Counted from the first letter of the stretch, positions 1 through 8,523 are shown. The stretch: DNA of 64,000 nt from CAZGRP01 sp964527995 (GCA_964527995.1 CAZGRP010000007.1:1-64000), one strand, 5' to 3'. Translations and numbers: made by a program. The notes: generated by a model from the sequence alone, not told the origin.

Positions 1-71
1 TGGCAGCAGCCTCGGCGATCACAGGGGTGATTACGGATGTGCGAGAGATGATGAAAAAGCAGGGTAAGTAG
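1..71 (+). CDS. leuC: 3-isopropylmalate dehydratase/aconitase-family large subunit, 3' end only
   Basis: An open frame runs in from the left edge and ends with TAG at 69-71. The visible 22 residues begin AAASAITGVITDVREM, which is the usual C-terminus of LeuC-type large subunits (alanine-rich AAASAI.G.ITD). This family carries the [4Fe-4S] cluster and the hydro-lyase active site and pairs with the small subunit, whose ATG lies 1 base after this stop. The cluster ligands and substrate-specifying residues are outside the window, so isopropylmalate, homoaconitate and citrate/isocitrate cannot be told apart from this piece. Confidence 0.8.
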   Translation, partial: AAASAITGVITDVREMMKKQGK

Positions 72-72
72 C

Positions 73-588
73 ATGCCAGTCCTCAAAGGCAAAGTCTGGA
101 AATACGGAGACGACATCAACACCGATGTCATCTTCCCTGGAAAATACACCTACACGGTGACCGAACCGGAAGAGATCGCCAGGCACGCGCTGGAGGATCT
201 CGATCCGAATTTCGCCAAAGAGGTGCAACCCGGCGACATCATCGTCGGGGGTAAGAACTTCGGCTGCGGAAGCTCCCGTGAGCAAGCCGCCTCATGCTTG
301 AAGTACTCCGGCGTCGGTGCGGTGGTGGCCAAGTCTTTTTCGCGCCTCTACTTCCGCAACTGCATCAACGTCGGCATACCCGTCATCGTCGCGCCGGAGG
401 CGGTGGACAAGATTCAGGACAGGGAGGTCATCGAGATCGACCTGGAAAGGGGGGAGCTGCGCTGTGCCGCTGGTACATTCTCTTTTCCACCGCTTGCCCC
501 GGAGATTATGGCGATTTTCAGGGACGGCGGCCTGCTCGAGCACACGCGCAAGCTTCTTGGCACGGACAAGAAAAGGGAGAGCGCTTAG
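73..588 (+). CDS. leuD: 3-isopropylmalate dehydratase/aconitase-family small subunit
   Basis: This 171-residue protein is the swivelling small subunit that completes the active site of LeuCD-type hydro-lyases. The N-terminus has the GDDINTDVIFPGKYTY loop and then the conserved GGKNFGCGSSREQA block, in which the GSSREQ serine/arginine region binds substrate. Length fits the short archaeal/bacterial type-2 LeuD proteins. The residues after the NTDVIFPG stretch (KYTYT) are not the YLR-type sequence common in isopropylmalate and homoaconitate enzymes, so the substrate may differ. The gene sits 1 base after leuC and directly abuts an isocitrate-dehydrogenase-like gene, which makes aconitase activity in a TCA-type branch as likely as leucine synthesis. 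That assignment is inference. Confidence 0.85.
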   Translation: MPVLKGKVWKYGDDINTDVIFPGKYTYTVTEPEEIARHALEDLDPNFAKEVQPGDIIVGGKNFGCGSSREQAASCLKYSGVGAVVAKSFSRLYFRNCINVGIPVIVAPEAVDKIQDREVIEIDLERGELRCAAGTFSFPPLAPEIMAIFRDGGLLEHTRKLLGTDKKRESA

Positions 589-1707
589 ATGGCGAAGTAC
601 AGAATTGCCTGGCTTCCAGGTGACGGAGTGGGCAAGGACGTGATGGAGGCGGCCCGCATCGTCCTCGATGCGATCCAGCTCGATGCCGAGTACGTTCATG
701 GAGACATCGGCTGGGAGTTCTGGGTGAAAGAGGGGAACCCGCTGCCCGATCGGACGCTGGAAGTTCTGAGAGAAACAGACTGTGCTCTTTTCGGTGCGAT
801 TACCTCGAAGCCGAAGGACGAAGCCGAGGCCGAACTGTCGCCTGAACTCCGAGGCAAGGGATATGTCTACAGCAGCCCGATCGTCCGGCTGCGGCAGGAA
901 TTCAATCTCCACACCAATCTTCGCCCCTGCAAGGCCTACCCCGGAAACCCGCTCAATTACCGGGATGATATCAATCTGGTGGTATTCCGGGAGAATACCG
1001 AGGACTTGTACTCAGGCGTGGAATTCTACCCGCTGCCGGATGAGGTGCGCCAAGTGCTGCTGCGCCATTCAGCGAAGATGAGCCGCTTCGCGGAGGTTCC
1101 CGCCGATGAGATCGCCGTTTCTCTGCGGATCACCACCAGGAAGGCGAGTGAGAACATCTCACGGCAGGCCTTCGAGTATGCCAGAAAATACGGCTATAAG
1201 TCGGTCACCCTGGTCGAGAAGCCGAACGTCATCCGCGAAACCAGCGGCATGATGGTGCGTGCTGCCCGCCGCGTGGCTCAGGACTTCCCCGAGATCGAGC
1301 TATGGGAAACCAACATCGACGCCATGTGCATGTGGTTGATCAAAAACCCGCAGAACTACGGCGTGCTGGTCTCATCGAACATGTTCGGCGACATCATTTC
1401 GGATCTCTGCGCCCAGCTCGTGGGTGGGTTGGGTTTCGCGCCCAGTGGCAATATCGGCGATGACTACGCCGTGTTCGAACCCACACATGGTTCGGCGCCC
1501 AAGTATGCCGGACAGTACAAGGTGAACCCCACGGCGATGCTGCTCACAGTCAAGTTGATGCTCGACTGGCTCGGCGAGAACGACAAAGCCGCTCGTCTGG
1601 AAAACGCCGTTGCCACCGTGATCCGCGAGGGGAAGGTGCGTACCTACGACATGGGAGGGAGCTCAACGACACTCGACGTGGCCAGGGAGGTGGCGCGCAA
1701 GCTGTAG
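589..1707 (+). CDS. Isocitrate/isopropylmalate-family dehydrogenase, isocitrate type
   Basis: This 372-residue oxidative decarboxylase belongs to the beta-decarboxylating dehydrogenase family. It opens with the WLPGDGVGKDV motif and carries NLRPCKAYPGNP near residue 110, FRENTEDLYSGVEF at 133-146, and HGSAPKYAG at 300-308. The FREN(T/S)ED block is the isocitrate/homoisocitrate form; true LeuB proteins read more like FVRELTGG. The Lys-Tyr in HGSAPKYAG matches the NADP-binding pair of E. coli isocitrate dehydrogenase, where NAD enzymes have Asp-Ile, so NADP use is suggested but not proven. It starts directly after leuD with no gap and is probably co-translated with it. The likely reaction is isocitrate to 2-oxoglutarate; homoisocitrate is an alternative. 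Confidence 0.8.
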   Translation: MAKYRIAWLPGDGVGKDVMEAARIVLDAIQLDAEYVHGDIGWEFWVKEGNPLPDRTLEVLRETDCALFGAITSKPKDEAEAELSPELRGKGYVYSSPIVRLRQEFNLHTNLRPCKAYPGNPLNYRDDINLVVFRENTEDLYSGVEFYPLPDEVRQVLLRHSAKMSRFAEVPADEIAVSLRITTRKASENISRQAFEYARKYGYKSVTLVEKPNVIRETSGMMVRAARRVAQDFPEIELWETNIDAMCMWLIKNPQNYGVLVSSNMFGDIISDLCAQLVGGLGFAPSGNIGDDYAVFEPTHGSAPKYAGQYKVNPTAMLLTVKLMLDWLGENDKAARLENAVATVIREGKVRTYDMGGSSTTLDVAREVARKL

Positions 1708-1773
1708 CAGGCTGTGGCACGCCGCCAGGCACCGGATTTTTAGCGTACGAACGAGCAACGATTGATACGACCC

Positions 1774-3159
1774 ATGCCCAAGAGCCCAAAAACTAGCATT
1801 TCCCGTCGCATGGCGCAATTCGCCCGAGGTCTCAGGTTCGAAGATCTGCCGACGGAGGTGGTTGATGCGGTCAAGCGTTTCTTGTACGACACGGTCGGCT
1901 GCGCCTTCGGTGGATACCGCACCTCCGATGCTGCGATCATCCTGGAGCTGTACAAAAGTCAGGGTGGGAAGGCGGAATCGACCATTATCGGCAGCGGAGA
2001 TACCCTGCCTGCCATCCACGCCACGTTCGCGAACAGCCTGATGGTCCGGGCGCTGGACTTCAACGATATCTACTGGAGGGAAGACCCCAGCCACCCCAGC
2101 GATCTCATCCCGGTGGCTCTGGCCGTGGGTGAGCGCCAGCGGAAGTCTGCCCGGGATGTGATTGCCGCAATCGTGCTGGCCTATGAATTCGAGTGCCGCC
2201 TCTGCGAGTTCGCCAAACCCGGCATCAGAGAACGCAAGTGGCATCATGCCACCCTGACCCAGTTTGTTTCTCCCCTGGTCGCCGGCTACCTGCTCGACCT
2301 GGAGGAGGATCAACTGGTTCACGCCATCGGTATCTCCGGCTGCCACAACTGCACTCTGGGCGCAGTGACTGCGGGACAGCTCACCATGATGAAGAACACC
2401 GTGGATCCTCTGGCGGCCCAGAGCGGCGTGCTGGCAGCGCTGATGGCTCAAAAGGGGTATACCGGCACGGAGGCCATCTTCGAGGGCAAGGAGGGGCTGA
2501 TGCAGACACTGGGCCCTGCTTGGGATGAGTCGGCTCTTTTTGATGGCCTGGGCCAGCGGTTCAAGATTCTCGAAACAAGCATGAAGGCTTTTCCCACGGA
2601 GGCACTTACACACTCCCATATCACCGCGACTCTGGAGCTCGTGACCAAACACGACATCAAGCCTGCCGATATCCAAGAAGTCGTTGTAACCACGATCGCG
2701 CGCGCTGTCGACATCCTGTTCGATCCTGAGAAATACCACCCGACGTCAAGAGAAACAGCTGATCATAGCCTGCCCTACTGCATCGCAGCCGCCATCGTGG
2801 ACCGAAGGGTGACGACCGCCCAGTTCAGAGACGAGCGCATCCGCGATCCGGAGATCCAGGCGGTCCTGCCAAAAATTCGCGGCAAGGCGAGCAAGAAATT
2901 CGAACGGGTGTTCCCCGAGAAGCAGCCATCACGGGTGACCATCCGCACCATGGATGGTCAAAGCTACTCTGCCCAGGTAGACTACCCGAAGGGCGACCCT
3001 CGCAATCCGATGACGAGGGAAGATCTGGATGGCAAATTCGAGTCTCTCACCCAAGATCTGATTTCGGACGTGCGCCGGGAGCGCATTAAGGACGCCGTGT
3101 TCAGCGTCGATGAATTCGACTACATCGGAGATTTCATGCAGCTCCTCACTGCGGAGTAG
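1774..3159 (+). CDS. MmgE/PrpD family protein (2-methylcitrate dehydratase-like)
   Basis: This 461-residue protein belongs to the MmgE/PrpD family, whose known members include 2-methylcitrate dehydratase and cis-aconitate decarboxylase. Visible family marks are the helical N-terminal domain (FLYDTVGCAFGGYRTSD), the HHATLTQFVSP region, the mid-protein MKAFPTEALTHSHI segment and the closing HSLPYCIAAAIVD motif before the alpha/beta C-terminal domain. ATG at 1774 is preferred over the TTG four codons upstream. It is the fourth gene in a run with aconitase-family and isocitrate-dehydrogenase-type genes, and its stop is 7 bases before E1 alpha. A role on a tricarboxylic acid is therefore reasonable, but no methylcitrate synthase or PrpB is next to it, so the substrate is not assigned. 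Confidence 0.8.
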   Translation: MPKSPKTSISRRMAQFARGLRFEDLPTEVVDAVKRFLYDTVGCAFGGYRTSDAAIILELYKSQGGKAESTIIGSGDTLPAIHATFANSLMVRALDFNDIYWREDPSHPSDLIPVALAVGERQRKSARDVIAAIVLAYEFECRLCEFAKPGIRERKWHHATLTQFVSPLVAGYLLDLEEDQLVHAIGISGCHNCTLGAVTAGQLTMMKNTVDPLAAQSGVLAALMAQKGYTGTEAIFEGKEGLMQTLGPAWDESALFDGLGQRFKILETSMKAFPTEALTHSHITATLELVTKHDIKPADIQEVVVTTIARAVDILFDPEKYHPTSRETADHSLPYCIAAAIVDRRVTTAQFRDERIRDPEIQAVLPKIRGKASKKFERVFPEKQPSRVTIRTMDGQSYSAQVDYPKGDPRNPMTREDLDGKFESLTQDLISDVRRERIKDAVFSVDEFDYIGDFMQLLTAE

Positions 3160-3166
3160 GAAACTC

Positions 3167-4165
3167 ATGGCTGTGACGGCAACAAAACAGAAGAAAGACC
3201 TGCTGCCTCTGAGCCCGACACACCTGGAGGAGATCTACTACTACATGCTGCTGACGCGGGCTCTGGACGAACGGATCACGACCCTGTACCGGCAAGGAAA
3301 ATTCCAGGGCGGCGCTTTTGTGAGCCGGGGTCAGGAGGCCACCGCCGTCGGCTCTGCCTATGCACTGGAAGATGGCGACGTTATCGGCCCGATGATCCGC
3401 AATGCCGGGGCCATTCTGGTGCGGGGTGTCACGCCGGCACAATTCCTGGCCAATTACATGGGGCGGACGACAGGCCCCACTCGTGGTAAGGATGGCAACT
3501 CCCATTTCGGCGTTCTCGAGCTCGGGATCTTCGCACCGATCAGCATGCTTGGCGCGCTGCTACCGGTCTGCGCGGGAGCCGCGCTGGCGTTCAAGATGCG
3601 CGGACAGAAGAACGTGGCGTTGACCTGGATCGGTGACGGCGGATCGAGCATGGGCGACTTCCACGAGGGCCTCAACTTCGCCGCGGTGCAGCATTTGCCG
3701 CTTATCGTGATCCTTGAGAACAACGGCTATGCCTACTCGACGCCGACGTGTAGGCAGTCGCTTCTCAAGGACTTTGTGAAGAAGGCCGAGGCTTATGGCA
3801 TTCCCGGGGAAATCGTGGACGGCAACGATGTGCTCGCCGTCTACGAAGCCACGAAGCGGGCGGCCGACCGCGCCCGGAGGGGAAAAGGCCCTACACTCAT
3901 CGAAGCCAAGACATTTCGAATGCGAGGGCATGCTGAGCACGACGACGCCTGGTATGTGCCAAAGGAACTCCTCGAGAAGTGGGCACAGCGAGATCCGATT
4001 TTACGTTTTGAGAGATTCCTCCTGAAAAACGGAGTCATCGGGAAATCTGCTATGGAAGCAATGCGCCAGCGGGTCGTCAGCGAGATCGACGAGGCGCAAC
4101 GTTTCGCGGAACAGAGCCCTCTGCCGGAACCTGAGGAAGCGAAACAGGGCGTCTACGCACCATGA
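3167..4165 (+). CDS. 2-oxoacid dehydrogenase E1 component, alpha subunit
   Basis: This 332-residue thiamine-diphosphate enzyme is the alpha half of the heterotetrameric E1 that decarboxylates a 2-oxoacid and passes the acyl group to lipoyl-E2. The cofactor motif is clear: GDGGSS at 156-161 and ENN at 184-186, the usual GDG-x26-NN spacing. The phosphorylation-loop region reads FRMRGHAEHDDAWY. ATG at 3167 is chosen over an in-frame upstream start at 3110 because the extra residues overlap the PrpD reading frame and are not conserved-looking. The beta subunit overlaps it by 4 bases (ATGA). Pyruvate and branched-chain 2-oxoacids are both possible substrates. Confidence 0.9.
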   Translation: MAVTATKQKKDLLPLSPTHLEEIYYYMLLTRALDERITTLYRQGKFQGGAFVSRGQEATAVGSAYALEDGDVIGPMIRNAGAILVRGVTPAQFLANYMGRTTGPTRGKDGNSHFGVLELGIFAPISMLGALLPVCAGAALAFKMRGQKNVALTWIGDGGSSMGDFHEGLNFAAVQHLPLIVILENNGYAYSTPTCRQSLLKDFVKKAEAYGIPGEIVDGNDVLAVYEATKRAADRARRGKGPTLIEAKTFRMRGHAEHDDAWYVPKELLEKWAQRDPILRFERFLLKNGVIGKSAMEAMRQRVVSEIDEAQRFAEQSPLPEPEEAKQGVYAP

Positions 4166-5136
4166 GCATCATGACTTACATCGAGGCCATCAGCACTGGC
4201 CTGCGCGAGGAGATGCGCCGCGATCCCGACGTCTTCTGCCTGGGCGAGGACATCGGTGTATATGGCGGCGCCTTCAAGGTGACGAAAGGGTTTGTCGAGG
4301 AGTTCGGGGAAGAGAGGGTGATCGATACGCCGGTGGCTGAGTCCGGCTTCATCGGCGCTGCCATCGGAGCGGCGCTTATGGGCATGCGACCCGTGGTGGA
4401 GATGCAGTTCTCCGATTTCATCGCTTGCGGCTTCAACCAGGTGGTGAACATGGCCGCCAAATGCTATTATCGCTGGCGCGCCGCCGTGCCGATGGTGATT
4501 CGCTGTCCGTCGGGAGGGGGACTGCGAGCGGGTCCTTTTCACTCGCAGAATCCGGAGGCCTGGTTCTTTCGAGTGCCCGGCTTGAAGGTAGTGGCGCCGG
4601 CAACTCCACACGATGCCAAGGGGCTGATCAAGGCAGCGATCCGCGACAACAATCCTGTGCTCTACATGGAGCACAAGGGGCTCTATCGCTTCGTGAAGGG
4701 GGAGGTGCCCGATGGCGACTACACGGTTCCCATCGGAAAAGCCCGGCTGGTGCGCCAGGGCTCTGCAGCCACGGTGATCGCGTACGGCTCCATGGTCCAT
4801 CGTAGCCTGGAGGCCGCCGAACGGCTGGCCACGGAGGGCGTGGAGGTCGAAGTGATCGACCTGCGCAGCCTTCTGCCCTTCGACCGTGAGGCCATCTTGA
4901 AGAGCGTGAAGAAGACCAATCGCGTGCTCATCACCCATGAGGACACCCTCACCGGTGGCATCGGGGGTGAGATCGCGGCGGTGATCTCCCAGGAAGCGTT
5001 CGAGTTCCTCGATGCGCCGGTGATGCGGGTGGCCGCCATCGACGCCCCGGTGCCGTACAGTCCGCCCCTGGAAGACTTTTTTTTGCCAAATAGCGAGAAG
5101 ATACTTGACACTTTGCGTGCCTTAATTGCATATTAG
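4162..5136 (+). CDS. 2-oxoacid dehydrogenase E1 component, beta subunit
   Basis: This 324-residue partner of the preceding alpha subunit has the family's LGEDIGVYGGAFKVTKGF start, the DTPVAESGFIGAAIGAA segment, GPFHSQNPEAWFFRVPGLKV and the C-terminal TGGIGGEIAAVI block. Together with alpha it forms an alpha2-beta2 thiamine-diphosphate E1 in the cytoplasm. The HSQNPEA form resembles branched-chain 2-oxoacid dehydrogenases slightly more than pyruvate enzymes, but that is weak evidence. Its stop is followed within 30 bases by nuoA, and a promoter-like element lies inside its last codons. The matching E2 gene is 18 kb away at 23482; no E3 gene is in the window. Confidence 0.9.
   Translation: MSIMTYIEAISTGLREEMRRDPDVFCLGEDIGVYGGAFKVTKGFVEEFGEERVIDTPVAESGFIGAAIGAALMGMRPVVEMQFSDFIACGFNQVVNMAAKCYYRWRAAVPMVIRCPSGGGLRAGPFHSQNPEAWFFRVPGLKVVAPATPHDAKGLIKAAIRDNNPVLYMEHKGLYRFVKGEVPDGDYTVPIGKARLVRQGSAATVIAYGSMVHRSLEAAERLATEGVEVEVIDLRSLLPFDREAILKSVKKTNRVLITHEDTLTGGIGGEIAAVISQEAFEFLDAPVMRVAAIDAPVPYSPPLEDFFLPNSEKILDTLRALIAY
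5105..5134 (+). promoter_or_regulatory. Sigma-70-type promoter candidate for the first nuo operon
   Basis: A perfect -35 box TTGACA (5105-5110) is followed after 18 bases by CATATT (5129-5134). It lies in the last codons of E1 beta, 32 bases before nuoA. The -10 box has one base different from the TATATT form seen at several other promoters in this window. Confidence 0.5.
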
Positions 5137-5165
5137 TGCCGGTCTGAACCGAAGGGAAGGAAGCA

Positions 5166-5519
5166 ATGGAACAGCTTACAGGCGTCCTGGTGATGTTCAT
5201 CGGAGCGGGGGCGGTGGTTGCGGCATTCCTCGGGCTCGGCACGTGGCTGGGACCGAAGCGACCGAATCCTGAGAAATCGAAAATCTTCGAATGCGGAAAT
5301 AACCCGCTGGCCTTGCCGACCGAGAGATTTTCCATCAAGTTCTACTCGGTTGCGATTCTGTTCGTGCTGTTTGATATCGAGATCATCTTCCTGTTTCCGT
5401 GGGCCGTCGTCTTTCGCAAACTGGGGCTGTTCGGCCTGGTGGAGATGGGTTTATTCATCCTCGTGCTCGCCATGGGTCTGGCATATGCATGGAGAAGAGG
5501 AGCGCTGGAATGGGACTGA
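5166..5519 (+). CDS. nuoA: NADH-quinone oxidoreductase subunit A
   Basis: This 117-residue protein has three membrane helices and helps form the junction between the peripheral and membrane arms of complex I. It has the typical WLGPKRPNPEKSKIFECGNN loop, whose Cys-Gly region changes exposure with enzyme state, and the FDIEIIFLFPWAVVF second helix with conserved Asp and Glu residues. It is the first gene of a run A-B-CD-E-F-G-H-I. The ribosome-binding site GGAAGGAAG precedes the ATG. Its end overlaps the start of nuoB by 10 bases. Confidence 0.95.
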   Translation: MEQLTGVLVMFIGAGAVVAAFLGLGTWLGPKRPNPEKSKIFECGNNPLALPTERFSIKFYSVAILFVLFDIEIIFLFPWAVVFRKLGLFGLVEMGLFILVLAMGLAYAWRRGALEWD

Positions 5520-5995
5520 GAGATTTTCTTGGCGCAGCCGGTGGTGAGAATTTTCTCGTCACCCGGCTGGACGAAGCGATTGGATGGGTTCGGAAGTATT
5601 CGATTTTTCCATACCCGTTTGTGACCGCCTGCTGCGGGATGGAGTACATGGCGACCGCGTCCAGTCACTACGATCTGGACCGTTTTGGCGCGGCCTTCCC
5701 GCGATTCTCACCGCGTCAGTCCGACCTGCTGTTTGTGGTCGGCACCATAAGTCAGAAGATCGCCCCCATCATGCGCCACGTGTACGACCAGATGTGCGAG
5801 CCAAAGTGGGTCGTCGCCTTCGGTGTCTGCACCTGCACCGGTGGGTTTTATGACGACTACTCCACGGTGCCCGGCATCGACACCATCGTCCCGGTCGACG
5901 TCTACATTCCGGGTTGTCCGCCGCGGCCGGAGACGGTGCTGCACGGGCTCATGATGCTGCAGGACAAAATCCAGAAGCAAAAACAAGTATATTGA
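5510..5995 (+). CDS. nuoB: NADH-quinone oxidoreductase subunit B, first copy
   Basis: This 161-residue subunit holds iron-sulfur cluster N2, the last carrier before quinone. The expected ligands are present: the adjacent pair in TACCGMEYM, the cysteine in FGVCTCTGG and the one in PGCPPRPE. ATG at 5510 overlaps the nuoA stop and has GAGGAG about 8 bases upstream, so a longer in-frame start at 5399 is rejected. Compared with the second copy at 13181 it is shorter at the N-terminus, and the MGSCATCGG block is changed to FGVCTCTGG, so the two are clearly diverged paralogues rather than a recent duplication. Confidence 0.92.
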   Translation: MGLRDFLGAAGGENFLVTRLDEAIGWVRKYSIFPYPFVTACCGMEYMATASSHYDLDRFGAAFPRFSPRQSDLLFVVGTISQKIAPIMRHVYDQMCEPKWVVAFGVCTCTGGFYDDYSTVPGIDTIVPVDVYIPGCPPRPETVLHGLMMLQDKIQKQKQVY

Positions 5996-5996
5996 G

Positions 5997-6041
5997 CCGG
6001 TGCCAGGACATCCACGTCTCTTATGCCGGCTCCGGCACCGG
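5997..6041 (+). other. Inverted repeat in the nuoB-nuoCD gap
   Basis: CCGGTGCC (5997-6004) is matched by its complement GGCACCGG (6034-6041), an 8-bp stem closing a 29-base loop right after the nuoB stop. The 159-base gap to nuoCD (5996-6154) is unusual in an operon where other junctions overlap or are under 25 bases. There is no T-run, so it is not an obvious terminator. It may stabilise the upstream message or delay ribosomes; no function is assigned. Confidence 0.3.
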
Positions 6042-6154
6042 GCCCGAGTGCGGTCATGCCGCCTGGCCTCCACGCCCGCGGATCAGACTGCAAGGCTTCT
6101 GGGCTCGCCGGTGCGACGATCGAAAAGAGAAGTGCGGCTATCGTGAATGAAAGC

Positions 6155-8050
6155 ATGGCAGACATGAACAACGACTCGTTCCTGTTCCAAAAAATACAAG
6201 AGCGCTTTCCGGACGACGTGCTCGAGCTGTACACCTATCGCGATGCGCCTATTGCAGTGGTCCGCAAGGAGCGCATCAAAGAGATTTTGCTCTTCCTGAG
6301 AGACGATCCGGAGCTGCGTTTCAATCTGCTGATGGACCTTGCAGGGGTCGACTACCTGCTCCTGCGAAATGAGCCTCGCTTCGAGGTTGTCTACCAGCTC
6401 TACTCATTGCCTTTCAACCGGCGGCTGCGGGTGAAGGCTCCGGTTGACGAGCGCGACGCTCAGATCGACAGCGTTACGGAGCTCTGGCCGGGCGCCAACT
6501 GGTACGAGCGCGAAGTCTGGGACATGTTCGGCATCCGCTTCAAGGGCCACCCCGATCTCCGGCGCCTCCTCATGTACGACCAGTTTAAGGGCCATCCGCT
6601 GCGGAAAGACTACCCGATCAACCGGCGGCAGCCTCTCCTGCGCCAGGACACCAACAAGGTGGAGTTCGCCACCGAACTCAAGCCTCTGGGGCGTGCCCTT
6701 GTGGAAAAGGAGTACATCGACGAGTCCGGTTTGAAGGTCCGGCACATGTTTCTGAATATGGGTCCGTCCCATCCCGCCATGCACGGGGTGATCAAGATCA
6801 TCCTCGAGTTGGACGGCGAGCGTGTGGTCGCGGCCGATGTCGGCATCGGGTATCTGCATCGGGCTTTCGAAAAACATGCGGAGAACATCTACTACAACGG
6901 TGTCTTCCCCTACACGGATCGCTTGAACTATGTGTCGGCCGCCATCAACAATGTCGGCTATGCCCTGGCGGTGGAGCGGCTGCTCGGCATCGACATCACC
7001 GAACGCTGCAAGTACGTCCGGGTGATCATGTGCGAGCTGGCACGCATCGCCGATCATTTGACCTGCATCGGTGCGGCGGCGATGGAGCTGGGTGCGATGA
7101 CGGCCTTCATCTATTTCATGAAGGCTCGTGAGTACATCTACGACTTGATCGAAGAAGTCAGCGGTGGACGAATCACCATCTCCTTCGGCCGTATCGGTGG
7201 GGTGAAGGCGGACATCACCGAAGATTTCCCCGACCGCTGCCGGCTTGCCCTCAAGAAAGTGCGCAAAGAGATCGTCGAAGTCGATAAGCTGCTGACTCGC
7301 AACCGCATCTTCGTGGACCGCATGCAGGGGGTCGGCGCCATCTCGGCCGAAGAGGCCATCGCTTACGGCTTCACCGGACCGTTGCTGCGCGCCTGCGGCG
7401 TCGAATTCGACGTCCGCAAGAAGACGCCGTATCTGGTCTACGACCGACTCGACTTCGATATCCCGATAGGGCGGACCGGCGACAACCTGGATCGCTATCT
7501 GGTGCGTATGGAGGAGATGCAGCAGAGCATCCGCATCATTGAACAGGCGTTGCAGGCGATGCCCGAGGGCAGCGTGAATGTCGACCACGAAGGCAAAGAA
7601 ATCCCCGCCGAAGTATTTGCCGATCGAGGCAAATTCGGCATCACCGGCGGCCTGCTGGCCGAGCGTGCCATACCCGATCCCACCCTTTGGGGCTCTACCC
7701 GGCCCTTTCACGACAAGGTCTATGTGAACAACCCGGGTGTCGTTCTTCCGGAAAAAGAACAGACCTACGGCAGCATCGAGGGCCTGATGAATCACTTTAT
7801 GCTCATCATGGAGGGGTATGGCATCCGCCCCCCGAAGGGTGAGGCGTATTTTCCGGTAGAAGGCGCGAACGGCGAGCTGGGCTTCTACGTCATCAGCGAC
7901 GGATCCGATAAGCCGTATCGAGTGCGCGTGCGCCCGCCCTGTTTCCCGTTGATGGGCGGATTTCATCGCCTCATCGAAGGAGACATGGTTGCCGATATCA
8001 TCCCGACCTTTGGTTCCATCAACATGATCGCTGGAGAGCTGGATCGATGA
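6155..8050 (+). CDS. nuoCD: NADH-quinone oxidoreductase fused subunits C and D
   Basis: This is a fusion of about 631 residues. The N-terminal third is the 30-kDa NuoC subunit (ANWYEREVWDMFGIRFKGHP followed by LRKDYPI). The rest is the 49-kDa NuoD subunit, which with NuoB lines the quinone pocket. The NuoD signature reads GPSHPAMHGVIKI rather than the usual GPQHPSTHGV, keeping the second histidine, and DRLNYVS supplies the tyrosine region of the quinone site. Candidate starts are GTG 6143, ATG 6155 and ATG 6164; none has a strong ribosome site. The next gene overlaps the stop (ATGA). A separate, unfused NuoC and NuoD pair exists at 13723 and 14973. Confidence 0.92.
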   Translation: MADMNNDSFLFQKIQERFPDDVLELYTYRDAPIAVVRKERIKEILLFLRDDPELRFNLLMDLAGVDYLLLRNEPRFEVVYQLYSLPFNRRLRVKAPVDERDAQIDSVTELWPGANWYEREVWDMFGIRFKGHPDLRRLLMYDQFKGHPLRKDYPINRRQPLLRQDTNKVEFATELKPLGRALVEKEYIDESGLKVRHMFLNMGPSHPAMHGVIKIILELDGERVVAADVGIGYLHRAFEKHAENIYYNGVFPYTDRLNYVSAAINNVGYALAVERLLGIDITERCKYVRVIMCELARIADHLTCIGAAAMELGAMTAFIYFMKAREYIYDLIEEVSGGRITISFGRIGGVKADITEDFPDRCRLALKKVRKEIVEVDKLLTRNRIFVDRMQGVGAISAEEAIAYGFTGPLLRACGVEFDVRKKTPYLVYDRLDFDIPIGRTGDNLDRYLVRMEEMQQSIRIIEQALQAMPEGSVNVDHEGKEIPAEVFADRGKFGITGGLLAERAIPDPTLWGSTRPFHDKVYVNNPGVVLPEKEQTYGSIEGLMNHFMLIMEGYGIRPPKGEAYFPVEGANGELGFYVISDGSDKPYRVRVRPPCFPLMGGFHRLIEGDMVADIIPTFGSINMIAGELDR

Positions 8051-8520
8051 GTGTGGAGTTTTCGGAAGAGGGCAAGAAGAAGCTGTCCGAGATCCTTGCG
8101 AGCTACCCGGAAAAGCGGCCGGCGATGCTGCCAGTGCTTCATCTGGCAGCCGACGAGTTCGGATACGTCGGGCAGGAGGTAGCCGAATACGTCGCCGAAC
8201 TGCTCGACGTGCCGGTGATCAAAGTGCACGAGGTGCTGTCGTTCTACACTTTGATTCCGACCAAGCCCCTGGGCCGGCACCATATCCAGGTGTGCCGCAA
8301 CATCGCCTGCTACTTGCGCGGCCACGAGAACATTCTGGAGCACTTGAAGCAGCGGCTTGGGATCGAAGTCGGCGAGACTACTGAAGACGGCAGGTTCACC
8401 CTGAGCACGGTCGAATGCCTGGGCGCCTGCGAAATCGCGCCGATGATGCAAGTTGACAAGGACTACTACGGCAACCTGACGCCGGCAGCCGTGGACAAAT
8501 TGCTCGAGGAGCTCGACTGA
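8047..8520 (+). CDS. nuoE: NADH-quinone oxidoreductase subunit E
   Basis: This 157-residue thioredoxin-fold subunit carries the [2Fe-2S] cluster N1a. The four ligands are visible as CRNIAC and, about 40 residues later, CLGAC. It works with NuoF and NuoG in the NADH-oxidising module on the cytoplasmic side. It overlaps nuoCD by 4 bases and nuoF begins 3 bases after its stop. Only one copy of E, F and G exists in the window, although B, C, D and I are duplicated. Confidence 0.95.
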   Translation: MSVEFSEEGKKKLSEILASYPEKRPAMLPVLHLAADEFGYVGQEVAEYVAELLDVPVIKVHEVLSFYTLIPTKPLGRHHIQVCRNIACYLRGHENILEHLKQRLGIEVGETTEDGRFTLSTVECLGACEIAPMMQVDKDYYGNLTPAAVDKLLEELD

Positions 8521-8523
8521 CCT

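Noticed and set aside
589..1707. Assignment as leuB (3-isopropylmalate dehydrogenase)
   Set aside because: The FRENTEDLYSG block and HGSAPKYAG fit isocitrate-type enzymes better, despite the adjacent leuCD-type genes.
6404..7966. 520-codon minus-strand frame opposite nuoCD
   Set aside because: High GC makes long antisense frames common; the plus strand encodes clear NuoC and NuoD motifs and the antisense product matches nothing recognisable. Similar antisense frames opposite nuoE/F, thyX, actB and infB are rejected for the same reason.
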